A DNA stretch of 64,000 nucleotides from DTHT01 sp037444625 (GCA_037444625.1 JBBIMA010000020.1:1-64000); one strand, 5' to 3'; shown: positions 21,510 to 30,729, counted from the stretch's first letter. Notes: a model not told the origin generated them from the sequence alone. Program-made: numbers and translations.

Positions 21510-22708
21510 CGCAACAACACCCGCATCAGTTCGCCCGGCTGCCAGCTCTCCCGGTCCGCCTCCGCCACCAGGAAGGCGTTGCCCCGCACCACGGCCGCCA
21601 CGTCGCTGGAGCCCTGCCAGGGGATGGGCGTCAGCTCCGCGCCGTCCGGACTCAGGCGCGCGGGAAGAAAGCGCGTCAGGCCCGGCTTGTGGCGGAAGGG
21701 CGCGGCCAGCCGGGCTTGCAGCAGGGGCAGGAGCACCTCACGCTGGCCTTCCAGCAGCTCCAGCGCCGCCCGGGCGAACAGCTCGAAGGTCACCATGGTC
21801 GAGACCGGATTGCCCGGCAGGCCGAAAAAGAACGTCCCGCCGACCCGCCCGAACACCAGCGGCTGGCCCGGCTGGATCAACACGCGATCGAAGAAAAACT
21901 CCGCTCCCAGCTCCGCCAGGGCGCGCTCGACCACGTCGTACTTGCCGGCCGAGACTCCGCCCGAAATCAGTAGCAGATCCGCCTGCAAGCCCCGCTCGAT
22001 CAAGGCGCGGGTGGCCTCGGTCCGGTCCGGCGCCGGCGGCAGCAGTTCGGCTACGCCTCCCGCCCGGCGCACTTGAGCGGCCAGCGAGTAGGCGTTGGAG
22101 TTGCGCACCTGGTGGTCCAGCGGTTGTTCGGGCAGCTCGACGATTTCATCGCCCGTGGCCAGCACGGCCACCCTCGGCCGCCGATACACCCGCAGGCGCG
22201 CCCGGCCCACCGTCGCCGCCATGGCGATCTCGGCGAAGCCCAGCCGCCGGCCGGCCTCCAGCAGCCGCTCCCCGCGGCGCGTCTCCGAGCCCTGCGGGTT
22301 GATCCATTGGCCGGGCTGGACGGCGCCCTCCACCGCCACCCAATCGCCTTCCCGGCGCACGTGCTCCAGCATGACCACCGCGTCAGCCCCTTCCGGCACC
22401 GGCGCCCCCGTCATGATCTCGACCGCCTGGCCCGCGCCTACGGCGCCCTGGAAGCGCTCGCCGGCGCGCACTTCCGCGATCACGCGCAACCGCCCCGGGA
22501 CGTCGCTCGCCCGCACGGCGTATCCGTCCCGCAGGGAACGCGCCAGCGGCGGGTAATCCCGGTCGGCGGGGACTTCTTCGGCCAGCACCCGCCCGGCGGC
22601 CGCTTCCAAGGCCACCTCTTCGCTTGCAGGCGCCCGCCGCGCCGCCCGCACCTGCCGGATGACGCATTGCCGCGCTTGGTCGAAGGAAAGGGGAGCCACA
22701 AAGGCCAT
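21506..22708 (-). CDS. moeA: Molybdopterin molybdenumtransferase MoeA
   Basis: 400 residues from the ATG at 22708. An upstream in-frame extension would run through the tRNA-His gene and is rejected. Motifs: PPLARSLRDGYAVRASD in the N-terminal domain, IMTGAPVPEGADAVVMLEH, then VAVLATGDEIVELP and LLISGGVSAGKYDVV in the MoCF-BD domain, LVFGRVGGTFFFGLPGNPVS, and a C-terminal beta domain. By family it inserts molybdate into adenylated molybdopterin. First gene of the moeA-moaC-moaB run. TAGAAT overlaps the start codon, but its position is too close to serve as a -10 for this start. Confidence 0.96.
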   Translation of the reverse strand: MAFVAPLSFDQARQCVIRQVRAARRAPASEEVALEAAAGRVLAEEVPADRDYPPLARSLRDGYAVRASDVPGRLRVIAEVRAGERFQGAVGAGQAVEIMTGAPVPEGADAVVMLEHVRREGDWVAVEGAVQPGQWINPQGSETRRGERLLEAGRRLGFAEIAMAATVGRARLRVYRRPRVAVLATGDEIVELPEQPLDHQVRNSNAYSLAAQVRRAGGVAELLPPAPDRTEATRALIERGLQADLLLISGGVSAGKYDVVERALAELGAEFFFDRVLIQPGQPLVFGRVGGTFFFGLPGNPVSTMVTFELFARAALELLEGQREVLLPLLQARLAAPFRHKPGLTRFLPARLSPDGAELTPIPWQGSSDVAAVVRGNAFLVAEADRESWQPGELMRVLLR

Positions 22709-22766
22709 TCTAGCCGACCGCCCTGGAGGAAAGCGGGGACGACCGGCGGATGCCGGCCTGCGGTCC

Positions 22767-22843
22767 TGGGGTGGGTGATGGGATTCGAACCCACGACATC
22801 CGGAACCACAATCCGGCGCTCTACCAACTGAGCTACACCCACC
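22767..22843 (-). tRNA. tRNA-His (anticodon GTG)
   Basis: A complete cloverleaf on the minus strand. Acceptor stem GTGGGTG pairs with CACCCAC; D arm GCTC/GAGC; anticodon stem CCGGA/TCCGG around loop TTGTGGT, giving anticodon GTG; T arm GTGGG-TTCGAAT-CCCAT. The extra 5-prime G (position -1, base 22843) faces discriminator C73, the histidine-tRNA identity feature, and the CCA end is encoded (22769-22767). A possible promoter on the minus strand is CTGTCA (22890-22885) with TAGACT 16 bases downstream. Confidence 0.97.
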
Positions 22844-22883
22844 GCTTGGCCGGATCCTTCCCAGTCTAACACAGCCGGCCCGC

Positions 22884-22913
22884 TTGACAGGCGGGCGCGC
22901 CCTCCTCAATCAT
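22884..22913 (+). promoter_or_regulatory. Sigma70-type promoter for the secreted protein gene
   Basis: Perfect TTGACA (22884-22889), 18-base spacer, AATCAT (22908-22913, 4 of 6). It is followed by a strong Shine-Dalgarno AAGGAGG at 22931-22937 and ATG at 22943. The same TTGACA block, read on the other strand, supplies the CTGTCA that may be the -35 of tRNA-His. Confidence 0.45.
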
Positions 22914-22942
22914 CGAAGTTCTTGCCGGTTAAGGAGGCGCTT

Positions 22943-24823
22943 ATGAGACACCGTTTCGCCCGCGGCACGGCGGCCCTGACATTGCTCGCCCTGGCCTGCG
23001 CCGCGCCCTCCCAGGTCACCCTCGTGGTCAACACGCCCATGCCGCCTCCCGACTGGGCCCTGCTCGAGCGCGAGCTGCTCCGCTACAACTCGGAGGCCTG
23101 CGAGCGCTTCGCCCAGCGCTACCTGGACGAGCGAGGCTACCTGCTGCACACTCCGCGCTGGGGCACGCTGGACGGCCCCGACGACGCCATCGAGACCTTC
23201 TGGAACTGGACCTTGCTGCACGCCCTGGGCGGCTCGGACAGCGTCCTTCAGCTCTACAAGAAGGCCCAGGAAGGCCACTGGAGACAGTACGGCGAGCTGC
23301 GCACCCGGCTGACCGAACTGGCCGCCAACGGCGCCTACTACAAAGAGTTCATCACCCAGTCGGACTGGTTCCACACCGGCGAAGGCATGCGCGCCTTCCT
23401 GTTTCTCGGCCTCTCGGAACCCGACAACGGCCTCTACCGCACGCGCATGAAACGTTTCGCCGGCCTGTATATGAACGAAGACCCCGAGGCGCCCAACTAC
23501 GACCCGGCCCGCAAGATCATCCGCAGCCTCTGGAACGGCTCGAAGGGCCCCATGCTGCGCAAGGCCACCGTCTATGACTGGGTGGGCGACCCGGTCCCCG
23601 GCAGCTTCCATCTGCTGCACAATCCCGCCGGGCGGACCCGGCTGCTCGACCTTCCGACTTACTATCCCAAGATGCTCGCCCACTGCAACGACTATCTGGA
23701 CAGCGCGGGCGATAACCCCCTGAATCTGGCCGCCACCGGGCTGGCGCTCAACGCCTACATGCTCACTCAGGAAAGCAAGTACCGCGACTGGGTGCTCGAA
23801 TACGCCGGGGCCTGGCGGGAGCGCACCGCCGCCTGCGGAGGCATGATCCCCAGCAGTGTCGGCCTGGACGGCAAGCCCGGCAGCCTCTACGGCGGCCGGT
23901 GGTGGAAAGGCACTTACGGCTGGAACTTCACCATTTACGACGGCGAAATCGAGCGCATCGCCCATCGCAATTACTTTCACGCCGGTTCCTGGCCCGGCTT
24001 CGGCAACGCCCTGTTGCTCAGCGGCGACCCGGGCTGGACCGATCTGCTCCGCCGCCAGATGGACCTGATCTACGCCCAGAGGAAAGTGGAGAACGGCCGT
24101 GTGTTGCTGCCCCAGATGTACGGCGACCCGCGCGGTTACAAGTTCGACGGCCCGCCCCAGTGGTACCACTACACCGACAACCTGTTTCTGGACCGGCTCA
24201 CCGAGATCTACCTGCGCTCGATGGACCGCAAGGACCTCGAACGCCTCCCCAAGACCGGCTGGATCGGCTTTCTGGAAGGGCTCGAGCCGGACTACCCGGC
24301 GCGCGCCCTGCGCGCGGAACTGGACGCGGTCCGGCGCAAAATTCAGGCCATCGAAAACGACTCCACCACCCCGGACACCCGCCTGGCCGACTACCTGCTC
24401 GACTTCAATCCGGCCCGCACCGACGAGCTGGTCAAGCTCACCCTGGGCGGCTTTTTCGCCGGCCGCATCTGGATCCTGCACAGCCGCTTCCGCTACTTCG
24501 ACCCCCAGCGGCGCCGCGCCGGCCTGCCCCCCGAGGTGGGCGCGCTGGTGGAGAAGCTGGCGGCCGACTCGGCCGTCCTCACCCTGGTCAACCTCGATCC
24601 CCTGCGGCCCCGCAGCCTGATCGTCCAGGCGGGCGGCTACGGCGAACACCAGTTCGATTGGGCCGAACTTAACGGACGCCGCACGCCCATCGGCGGATCT
24701 TTCCTCAGCCTGCGTCTGCTGCCCGGCTGCGGCGCGCGCATCCGCTTCGGCATGACGCGCTACAAGAACCTGCCTACGCTGGCCTTCCCCTGGGATCGTG
24801 CCGCCAGCGAGCCGGCCCGCTGA
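22943..24823 (+). CDS. Large secreted protein of unknown function
   Basis: 626 residues from ATG 22943, chosen because AAGGAGG lies 5 bases upstream; a TTG at 22922 is in frame but precedes that site. Signal peptide about 1-28 (TLLALACAAPSQ). The mature protein is Trp/Tyr-rich with many helical segments (FWNWTLLHALGGSDSV, YNSEACERFAQRYLDERGY, LNAYMLTQESKYRDWVLEYAG), a pattern seen in alpha/alpha-barrel glycan-processing proteins. The last 130 residues look beta-rich (RPRSLIVQAGGYGEHQF). No catalytic motif is recognised, so an enzymatic role is speculation. It stands alone on the plus strand between tRNA-His and a convergent membrane protein gene. Confidence 0.8.
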   Translation: MRHRFARGTAALTLLALACAAPSQVTLVVNTPMPPPDWALLERELLRYNSEACERFAQRYLDERGYLLHTPRWGTLDGPDDAIETFWNWTLLHALGGSDSVLQLYKKAQEGHWRQYGELRTRLTELAANGAYYKEFITQSDWFHTGEGMRAFLFLGLSEPDNGLYRTRMKRFAGLYMNEDPEAPNYDPARKIIRSLWNGSKGPMLRKATVYDWVGDPVPGSFHLLHNPAGRTRLLDLPTYYPKMLAHCNDYLDSAGDNPLNLAATGLALNAYMLTQESKYRDWVLEYAGAWRERTAACGGMIPSSVGLDGKPGSLYGGRWWKGTYGWNFTIYDGEIERIAHRNYFHAGSWPGFGNALLLSGDPGWTDLLRRQMDLIYAQRKVENGRVLLPQMYGDPRGYKFDGPPQWYHYTDNLFLDRLTEIYLRSMDRKDLERLPKTGWIGFLEGLEPDYPARALRAELDAVRRKIQAIENDSTTPDTRLADYLLDFNPARTDELVKLTLGGFFAGRIWILHSRFRYFDPQRRRAGLPPEVGALVEKLAADSAVLTLVNLDPLRPRSLIVQAGGYGEHQFDWAELNGRRTPIGGSFLSLRLLPGCGARIRFGMTRYKNLPTLAFPWDRAASEPAR

Positions 24824-24829
24824 GGCCCC

Positions 24830-26875
24830 CTACTTCAACACGCCGAAAAGGCTGGAGAAATCGTCCGTCCAGCCGCGGAAGCCCGGCCGCGCAGGGATCG
24901 GGGCGGCCTCCCCCAACGCCGGGCGGAGCGCCTCCCAGCGGCTCCGGCTCATGATCAGGGCCCAGGTCGAGCTGAAGCACTCCAGCTCCTCTTCCTCCGC
25001 CTCATACTCCACTACCAGGGCCGTTCTGCCGAAGGCGGCCGCGGCGCGCTCCATCACCGGCCGCAGGTCCACGTACTTGTTGGAAATGTTCACCGCCAGC
25101 ACGCCCTCCGGCTTCAGGTGCCGCAGGTAGGTGCGAAAGGCCTCGCGCGTGATCAGATGCACCGGCACCGAATCGCCCGAGAAGGCATCCATGGCCAGCA
25201 GGTCGTAATGCTGGTCGGGCTCGCGCTCCATCATCAGCCGGCCGTCGCCCAGCACGATCTCCACCCGCGCCGGCGTATCGCGCAGGTAGCTGAACTGCTC
25301 GGCCGCCAGGCGCGGCACCGCGGGGTTGATTTCATAGAACCGTATCAGGTCCCCCGCGCGTCCCCAGGCGGCCAGCGTGCCGCTGCCCAGCCCCAGCACG
25401 CCCAACCGGCGAGGCGGCCCTTGTTGCGTCGCCGCCAGCACGCGGCCGACGCCGGACTCCCGGCAATAGTAGGTCCCCGGGCGCCGCCGGTAGTCCTCCC
25501 GCAGGATCTGTTCACCGTGGTTGATGACGCCGTGCAGCAACTTCCGCCGCACCCCCAGGCCGTCCTCCTCGTCCACATCCTTGACCCGAAGCTGCCCGTA
25601 GAAGTTTCGTTCCGCCACCCGCACCCCGCGCAGCGAGTCGTGCACGCCCAGGCCCAGCCAGGCGCCGTAACCGGCCAGCGCCGCCGGCACCGCCACCCAG
25701 GCGACCCAGGCCTTCCCGTTACTGCGCCACGGCCGCCGCTCGCGCGCCAGGGCCGCCGCAGCCAGCGCTCCGCAGGCCGTCAGCCCGATGGGCAGCTCCC
25801 AGTAGGCGCGGAACAGATTGGGCGCGACCAGGCCCACGAATGCCCCGCCCAGCGCTCCGCCCAGCGCGATCATCAGGTAGAAGCCCGTCAGATAGCGAGG
25901 ATGCGGGCGGCTGCGCACGATTTCGCCGTGGCAAACCATGGAACACACCAGCAAGACCGCCGCGCCCGCCAGCACCGCAGTGGGCGCCTTGTATTCCGGT
26001 GCGTCGGGCGACAGCAGATAGCCCATCCCCGCCAGAGCCCCGGCCAGCAGGGGCAGCCACACCCTTCGGTCATACAGCCTGGGCGCCTCGAAGCAGACGA
26101 TGAAGCTCAGCAGGTAGACGCTCAGGGGCAGGACCCACAGGAACGGGATGGCGGCCACGTCCTGGGTCAGATGGGCGGTGGTCGCCAGCAGCAGCGTCGA
26201 AGCGCAGGCCGCCAGTGCCGCCCACAGCAGGCGTAATCCCCAGGGGGGCGCCTGCCCCGCCGGCGGATCCTCCTGCGCTGCCGCCCGGCCGTTGCGCGGG
26301 CGCGCGCTCAGCCAGGCCGCCAGCCCGCACAGCGCCACGTAAACCGCGTAGGCGCCCGACCAGGCCAGCGCCTGCGTGCGCACCGCCATCCGCGGCTCGA
26401 TCAGAGCCGGATAGCTCACCAGCCCCAGCATCGAGCCCAGGTTCGACAGCGCATACAGCCGGTAGGGCGTCGCGCCTGCGTGCGCCCGCGCGAACCACGC
26501 TTGGAGCAGCGGGCTGGTGGTGGCCAGCAGGAAGTACGGCAGGCCCACCGCCGTCGCCAGCAGGCCCAGGATCCGCCACTCCGGATTCTCCAGGCCGGTG
26601 CCTTTCCAGGAGGCGTCCGGCGCCAGCGGCAACGTCAGAAGGCTGGCCGCCAGCAGGACGGTGTGCACCAACGCCTGCCGCCGCGCCGTAAGCTTTTCGT
26701 GCAACCCGTGGGCGTAGAGGTAGCCTCCCAGCAGCCCGCATTGAAAAAACAGCATGCAGGTGCTCCAGACCGAAGAGGCGCCCCCGAACCACGGCAGGAT
26801 CATCTTGGCCACCAGCGGCTGCACCTGGAAAAGCAGGAAGGCCGCCAGCAGGATGGTCAGAGCGTGTAAGGCCAT
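24830..26875 (-). CDS. Fused polytopic membrane / spermidine synthase-like protein
   Basis: 681 residues. About 1-410 form roughly ten to twelve hydrophobic helices (LLAAFLLFQVQPLVAKMILPWFGG opens the first). The C-terminal about 430-670 is a spermidine synthase-type Rossmann methyltransferase fold: LGVLGLGSGTLAAW (nucleotide-binding loop), RFYEINPAV, VLGDGRLMME and LLAMDAFSGDSVPVHLIT. Such fused MFS/spermidine-synthase proteins are widespread; whether they make polyamines is unproven. CATAAT lies 11 bases before the ATG at 26875 and could drive a nearly leaderless message. Convergent with the secreted protein gene, 6 bases apart. Confidence 0.88.
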   Translation of the reverse strand: MALHALTILLAAFLLFQVQPLVAKMILPWFGGASSVWSTCMLFFQCGLLGGYLYAHGLHEKLTARRQALVHTVLLAASLLTLPLAPDASWKGTGLENPEWRILGLLATAVGLPYFLLATTSPLLQAWFARAHAGATPYRLYALSNLGSMLGLVSYPALIEPRMAVRTQALAWSGAYAVYVALCGLAAWLSARPRNGRAAAQEDPPAGQAPPWGLRLLWAALAACASTLLLATTAHLTQDVAAIPFLWVLPLSVYLLSFIVCFEAPRLYDRRVWLPLLAGALAGMGYLLSPDAPEYKAPTAVLAGAAVLLVCSMVCHGEIVRSRPHPRYLTGFYLMIALGGALGGAFVGLVAPNLFRAYWELPIGLTACGALAAAALARERRPWRSNGKAWVAWVAVPAALAGYGAWLGLGVHDSLRGVRVAERNFYGQLRVKDVDEEDGLGVRRKLLHGVINHGEQILREDYRRRPGTYYCRESGVGRVLAATQQGPPRRLGVLGLGSGTLAAWGRAGDLIRFYEINPAVPRLAAEQFSYLRDTPARVEIVLGDGRLMMEREPDQHYDLLAMDAFSGDSVPVHLITREAFRTYLRHLKPEGVLAVNISNKYVDLRPVMERAAAAFGRTALVVEYEAEEEELECFSSTWALIMSRSRWEALRPALGEAAPIPARPGFRGWTDDFSSLFGVLK

Positions 26876-27090
26876 GCGGGTCTCTTATTATGACGCCGAG
26901 GTGATCGGGCGGGCGCGGCCGGCGGCCGCGGGGGCCGCCCCCCCCCCCCTGTANNNNNNNNNNGCCCGCCAGCCGGAGGGCCAGCGCGGGCCAGGCCTGG
27001 GGGGGCCCTAGCCCCGCGGCGGCGGGGGGGGGGGGGGCGCGGCGGGCGGCCGGGGCTCCGGCCGCCCGCCGCTTGAAAGCCGAAGAGACC
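26876..27090. other. Gap region with assembly Ns, C/G homopolymers and a hairpin
   Basis: 215 bases without a gene. It holds a 12-C run (26938-26949), ten Ns (26954-26963), a 14-G run (27024-27037) and the hairpin at 27039-27072. The -10 CATAAT (26892-26887, minus) for the membrane/spermidine synthase-like gene is at its left end. The true length and content of the gap are unknown. Confidence 0.85.
27039..27072 (-). terminator. Strong GC hairpin after the Ig-repeat protein gene
   Basis: A perfect 15-bp stem (27039-27053 with 27058-27072) around the 4-base loop GGCT, starting 18 bases after the stop at 27091 of the minus-strand gene. There is no U-tract on the minus strand (a C-run follows), so it is either an atypical terminator or an mRNA 3-prime stabiliser. 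Confidence 0.45.
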
Positions 27091-30000
27091 CTACTGAATG
27101 GCGAGGCGCGAACCGGGCGCCTGAGCAGTGCTTCCGTCCGGCAACTGCACGACCAGATCCAGCGGGATCTCGCTCCCGGTCCGCGCATCGGCGGGCACCT
27201 CGAAGGTCACCACGTACACGCCGATCATATTCTGCGCGTACTCGGCGGAAACCACCCGCACGCCCGCATTCGCCACCCCGACGATCACGGGCAGGAAGAC
27301 CGCCTGGCCCGGAACGCCCGGCTGGTTGGTGGCGGCCAGAGGCAGCACCGGGCCCAGGCCGGTGGCGTACATGCGCAGGATCTCGCCCCGCTGCGCCGGG
27401 TTGGAGGGCGTCACGAACGTGCCGTTGGGCCGCGCCACCACCGCGTAGCGCCGGCCGTCCGCCCCCGCGGTCTCGAAGATGCCCGGCTGGGCGTAGACTA
27501 CGCGCACGTCATTGACCAGCGTCGAGCCGCCGTCTACGGTCACCTGCACGGGCACTACTCCGGGCCCCAGCTCGAACGGCGCCTGGACCGTCACTTGCTG
27601 CACCCCGCCGACGTTGCAGACGTGAAAGATCGGCGCCCGGTGGCTCCCGAAGGTCACCGTTACCCCGGCCAGCGCCGTCGGCAGCGGCCCGATGATCGTG
27701 CCGGGCTCGATGCAGCCCTGGACGTTCGGCGCCAGGCCCGAGCCGCGAATCGTCACGATGCTGCCCGGCACCACGCCCGCCTGGCCGCCCGCTGCGTTCA
27801 CGAAGCTGCCGGCCGTGATGCTGGGCCCGGGCAGCCGCGAACTCAGCGAGAACGTGACGCTGAACGTGCTCACGCTCGCCCGGATCGTGATCGCTCCCGC
27901 GGCCGCCCCCGCCGTCACGTTCACCGAGGCTTGCCCTTGCGCGTTGGTGGTGGCCGTCGCCGCGCTCAGCGTGGCGCTGCCGCTCAGGACCGCAAAGCTC
28001 ACCTGGAGGCCGCCGATCGGCCGTCCGCGGTCGTCGTTAGCTTGCACCACCAGCGGCGCTCCGAAAGCTTGGTTGATCACCGTGGTCTGTCCGTCGCCCG
28101 AGACTTTGACGAGCTGGGCGATGGTCACGTTGACCGTCACGCTGAAGGTCGCTGCCGCGTTGCCCTCGACCGAGCGCACGCGCACCTGATGCGTGCCGGG
28201 CGTCGAGCCCAGCGTCACCAGCGCTGAGACGCGGCCGTTGTAAGCCGAACGGGCTACGACGTTCGAGAGCGTGAGCGTGCCCGGAGTGACCACTTCCCAC
28301 ACCACCGGGACGCCCTCGAGTACGTTGCCGCCCGCGTCGGTCACCTCGGCCACCAGCGCCAGGGGCAGCGTCTGGCCGGGATTGCCCGACTGGTTATTGC
28401 CCTGGAGGATTCGCATCTGAGAGGGCGGCCCCGGCGTCACCGTCAGCGTCACCACCTTGGCGTTGAAGCCGCCGGTGGTGACGGTCAGCTCGGCCGTGCC
28501 GATCTTGGGCCCCACCACCACGTCGCAGGTGGCGGTGCCGGTGCCGTCGGTCAGGACCGTGCCGCCCGCGCAGGAAGCCGTCGGCCCCACCGCGGGATCA
28601 ATGCCGGTGGAGATGCGGACGCCCACATTCGGGATGGGTTGGCCTGCCTGCGGCCCCGCGCTCGCGTAGACCGCCACCACGATGCCTCCCGTCAGCGTCT
28701 GGCCGGCTTTGCCCTCCAGCCGCTTGTCTTCCTCAGCCGGCTTCACCAGGACCACGGAAGGATCCGGCGCCATGCCGCCGCCTGACAAGGCGGACAAAGT
28801 GGTGGTGACCGTGAAGTTCACCGACGACCCGCCGCTGGAAGCGGTCACCGTCGTCTGTACGTAGGAAAAGCCGGGCGTCACCATACTGGCCAGGAACAGC
28901 GCGCTGGCCTGCCCGTTGGCGTCCGTCAGCACACTGACGGTGAGGCCGCCGCCGCTGGCCCCCGCCCCGATCGGCCCGGCCGCCAGCGTCCCTTGCCCCT
29001 GCGCGATGGCGAACTCGACCGTAGTGGAGGGAACCGGATTGCCCGCCGTGTCCCTGACCTCGACTACCATCGGCTCGGGGATGGCCATGAACTCCCGGAC
29101 CACCAGGCCGTTGCCTGAGACGATACTGATGCCGCCCGCCGCCCCGCCGCCCGGCGTGCCGGTGGTGACGTTCAGGGTGAAGCTGGCCAACAGCGCCCCG
29201 GCGACCGTGGCGTTCACCGTGAAGGTGCCCGCCGTGGCGGGCGCGACCACCGTGGCCTGAGCGAATCCCTGGGAGTTGGTCGCCGCGCTGGCCGCCTGGA
29301 TGGTCGCTCCTACCGCCGCCGTCGTCCAGTTCACAGTCGCTCCCGAGGCCGGCCTGCCGGTGGAGTCCAGGGCGCGAACGATCAGGGGCAGCGAAGTCGC
29401 CGCCGGGATCAGCGTCTGGTTGTTGTTGTACTGCAACAAGCTGGTGGGGGGATTGGTCGAGGCCGGCCCGGCCGCCGAGATCCGGCTGGGCGTGCTGGTC
29501 AGGGCGAGTTGGCCCATCAACTGGTAGCTGCTCAGTTCGATCCGGTACAGGCTGGTCGAGGTAGCCAGGAACAGGAAGCGCGGCTGCGGCAACTCGCTGC
29601 TCACCGCCCCGGCGATGACGTTGGAAATCTCGCCCACCCCGCCGAAGCTGGGCACGCTGATGTTCAGCGGACTGATGCTGACTTCATAGACCAGCTTGGT
29701 CTGGCTGGAGAGCGCGAAGGCCCGGTTGTTGCCCGCCACCAGAATCGTATCCATCGCCACGCCGAAATTCGGGACGGTGCCGGCCAGCGTCTTGCTGATC
29801 AAATCGAAGAGCATGATCGCCGAGTTGCCCGCCACCGGCGTCTGGTTCACCGCCAGGGCGTACCGCCCGTCGGGCGTGAAGGAGAGCTTGCCCGGTTTGC
29901 CGTTCAGAGGGATTCCATCGGCCAGGGTGAGGGTCATGCTGCGGCCGTCGATTTCGTAGACCCGGTTGACCGTGGTCACGTACACCAGGCCGTTGGGCCC

Positions 30001-30573
30001 GACCGCCACCCCGGTGGACTGCCCCGGAATCGCCACCTCACCCACCCGGCTGTTGGTGGCCAGATCCACCGCCACCAGCTTCTGGTCGGTCGAGCTGAGC
30101 ACGAAGGCCCGGGTGGAATCCAGACTCACCGCCACGTCGCTCGGGCTGGTGCCCGCATTCACCGGGATGGGATTGGGCAGCGTGGCGCCGGTTCCGGTGA
30201 TGTCGAAGATGAACAGGCTGCCCGCGGTCACCAGTAACTTTCGCCCGTCGGGCGTCACGGCGCCGGCGGTGCCGTTGTTGAGCAGATCGAACGACTGCAC
30301 CAGGTTGAAGGTGGTCCCGTCCAGCACCGCCACCGTGCCGGTGCCCGATCCCGCCACGACGAAATACTTGGTGCCGGCCGGGTTGGTCAGAGCCGCCAGG
30401 GAAGCGGGCGAACCCAGGTAGGAAGTGCGGAATACGAAGGGATCCGCCCCGAAGATGTTCACCGTCTGGTTGGTGGCCGGACCGCCCGGCATCACAAACA
30501 GATTCTGAGCCTGGAGAGCGGCGCCCTGCGCCAGGATAGTGAGAACGAGAAGGACACGCTTTAGCGAAAACAT
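27091..30573 (-). CDS. Secreted beta-propeller/Ig-repeat protein with Solibacter C-terminal domain
   Basis: 1160 residues from ATG 30573, supported by CGAGGT 6 bases upstream. Signal peptide about 1-24 (LQAQ). About 30-345 are YVTN-type beta-propeller repeats (KYFVVAGSGTGTVAVLD, DVAVSLDSTRAFVLSS, TPDGRYALAVN). Then come five Ig-like (Big_1-type) domains of roughly 95-110 residues (each with a DxxGxP...NxxGxA pattern such as DSTGRPASGATV and DRGRPIGGLQV). The last about 225 residues form the Solibacter-type C-terminal domain (SFVNAAGGQAGVVPGSIVTIRGSGLAP; TGLGPVLPLAATNQPG). It is probably a cell-surface or secreted adhesive protein. It lies downstream of a possible promoter TTCTCA/TAGACT (30653-30624). 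Confidence 0.85.
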   Translation of the reverse strand: MFSLKRVLLVLTILAQGAALQAQNLFVMPGGPATNQTVNIFGADPFVFRTSYLGSPASLAALTNPAGTKYFVVAGSGTGTVAVLDGTTFNLVQSFDLLNNGTAGAVTPDGRKLLVTAGSLFIFDITGTGATLPNPIPVNAGTSPSDVAVSLDSTRAFVLSSTDQKLVAVDLATNSRVGEVAIPGQSTGVAVGPNGLVYVTTVNRVYEIDGRSMTLTLADGIPLNGKPGKLSFTPDGRYALAVNQTPVAGNSAIMLFDLISKTLAGTVPNFGVAMDTILVAGNNRAFALSSQTKLVYEVSISPLNISVPSFGGVGEISNVIAGAVSSELPQPRFLFLATSTSLYRIELSSYQLMGQLALTSTPSRISAAGPASTNPPTSLLQYNNNQTLIPAATSLPLIVRALDSTGRPASGATVNWTTAAVGATIQAASAATNSQGFAQATVVAPATAGTFTVNATVAGALLASFTLNVTTGTPGGGAAGGISIVSGNGLVVREFMAIPEPMVVEVRDTAGNPVPSTTVEFAIAQGQGTLAAGPIGAGASGGGLTVSVLTDANGQASALFLASMVTPGFSYVQTTVTASSGGSSVNFTVTTTLSALSGGGMAPDPSVVLVKPAEEDKRLEGKAGQTLTGGIVVAVYASAGPQAGQPIPNVGVRISTGIDPAVGPTASCAGGTVLTDGTGTATCDVVVGPKIGTAELTVTTGGFNAKVVTLTVTPGPPSQMRILQGNNQSGNPGQTLPLALVAEVTDAGGNVLEGVPVVWEVVTPGTLTLSNVVARSAYNGRVSALVTLGSTPGTHQVRVRSVEGNAAATFSVTVNVTIAQLVKVSGDGQTTVINQAFGAPLVVQANDDRGRPIGGLQVSFAVLSGSATLSAATATTNAQGQASVNVTAGAAAGAITIRASVSTFSVTFSLSSRLPGPSITAGSFVNAAGGQAGVVPGSIVTIRGSGLAPNVQGCIEPGTIIGPLPTALAGVTVTFGSHRAPIFHVCNVGGVQQVTVQAPFELGPGVVPVQVTVDGGSTLVNDVRVVYAQPGIFETAGADGRRYAVVARPNGTFVTPSNPAQRGEILRMYATGLGPVLPLAATNQPGVPGQAVFLPVIVGVANAGVRVVSAEYAQNMIGVYVVTFEVPADARTGSEIPLDLVVQLPDGSTAQAPGSRLAIQ

Positions 30574-30623
30574 AGCGAACCTCGTTGGCTGCGAAACAGG
30601 ATCGAGTGAAGCGGGCAAGATTC

Positions 30624-30653
30624 AGTCTAGCACCAATCCGCCGGGCCTGAGAA
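30624..30653 (-). promoter_or_regulatory. Possible promoter of the Ig-repeat protein gene
   Basis: On the minus strand, TTCTCA (30653-30648), 18-base spacer, TAGACT (30629-30624). Each hexamer matches consensus in 4 of 6 bases. The start codon is 50 bases downstream with a Shine-Dalgarno. It lies just after the terminator of the upstream gene, where a promoter is expected. Confidence 0.35.
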
Positions 30654-30677
30654 GCGCTTCCAAGCAGCTCGGCAGAC

Positions 30678-30709
30678 AAAAAAAGAGGGGAGCCGAAGCT
30701 CCCCTCTTT
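30678..30709 (-). terminator. Intrinsic terminator of the exported protein gene at 30730
   Basis: A perfect 12-bp stem AAAGAGGGGAGC / GCTCCCCTCTTT closed by the stable tetraloop TTCG, with the U-tract (T7, 30684-30678) running on from the stem on the minus strand. It starts 20 bases after the stop codon at 30730. Textbook rho-independent terminator. Confidence 0.92.
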
Positions 30710-30729
30710 GGGAAAGGGACAACGGGCGA

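Noticed and set aside
22709..22909. Upstream extension of moeA
   Set aside because: It passes through the tRNA-His gene; the family start MAF...PLSFDQAR is at 22708.
26070..27188. Open frame reading across the Ns at 26954
   Set aside because: Its continuity depends on unknown bases, and it is a shifted copy of the membrane/spermidine synthase-like gene.
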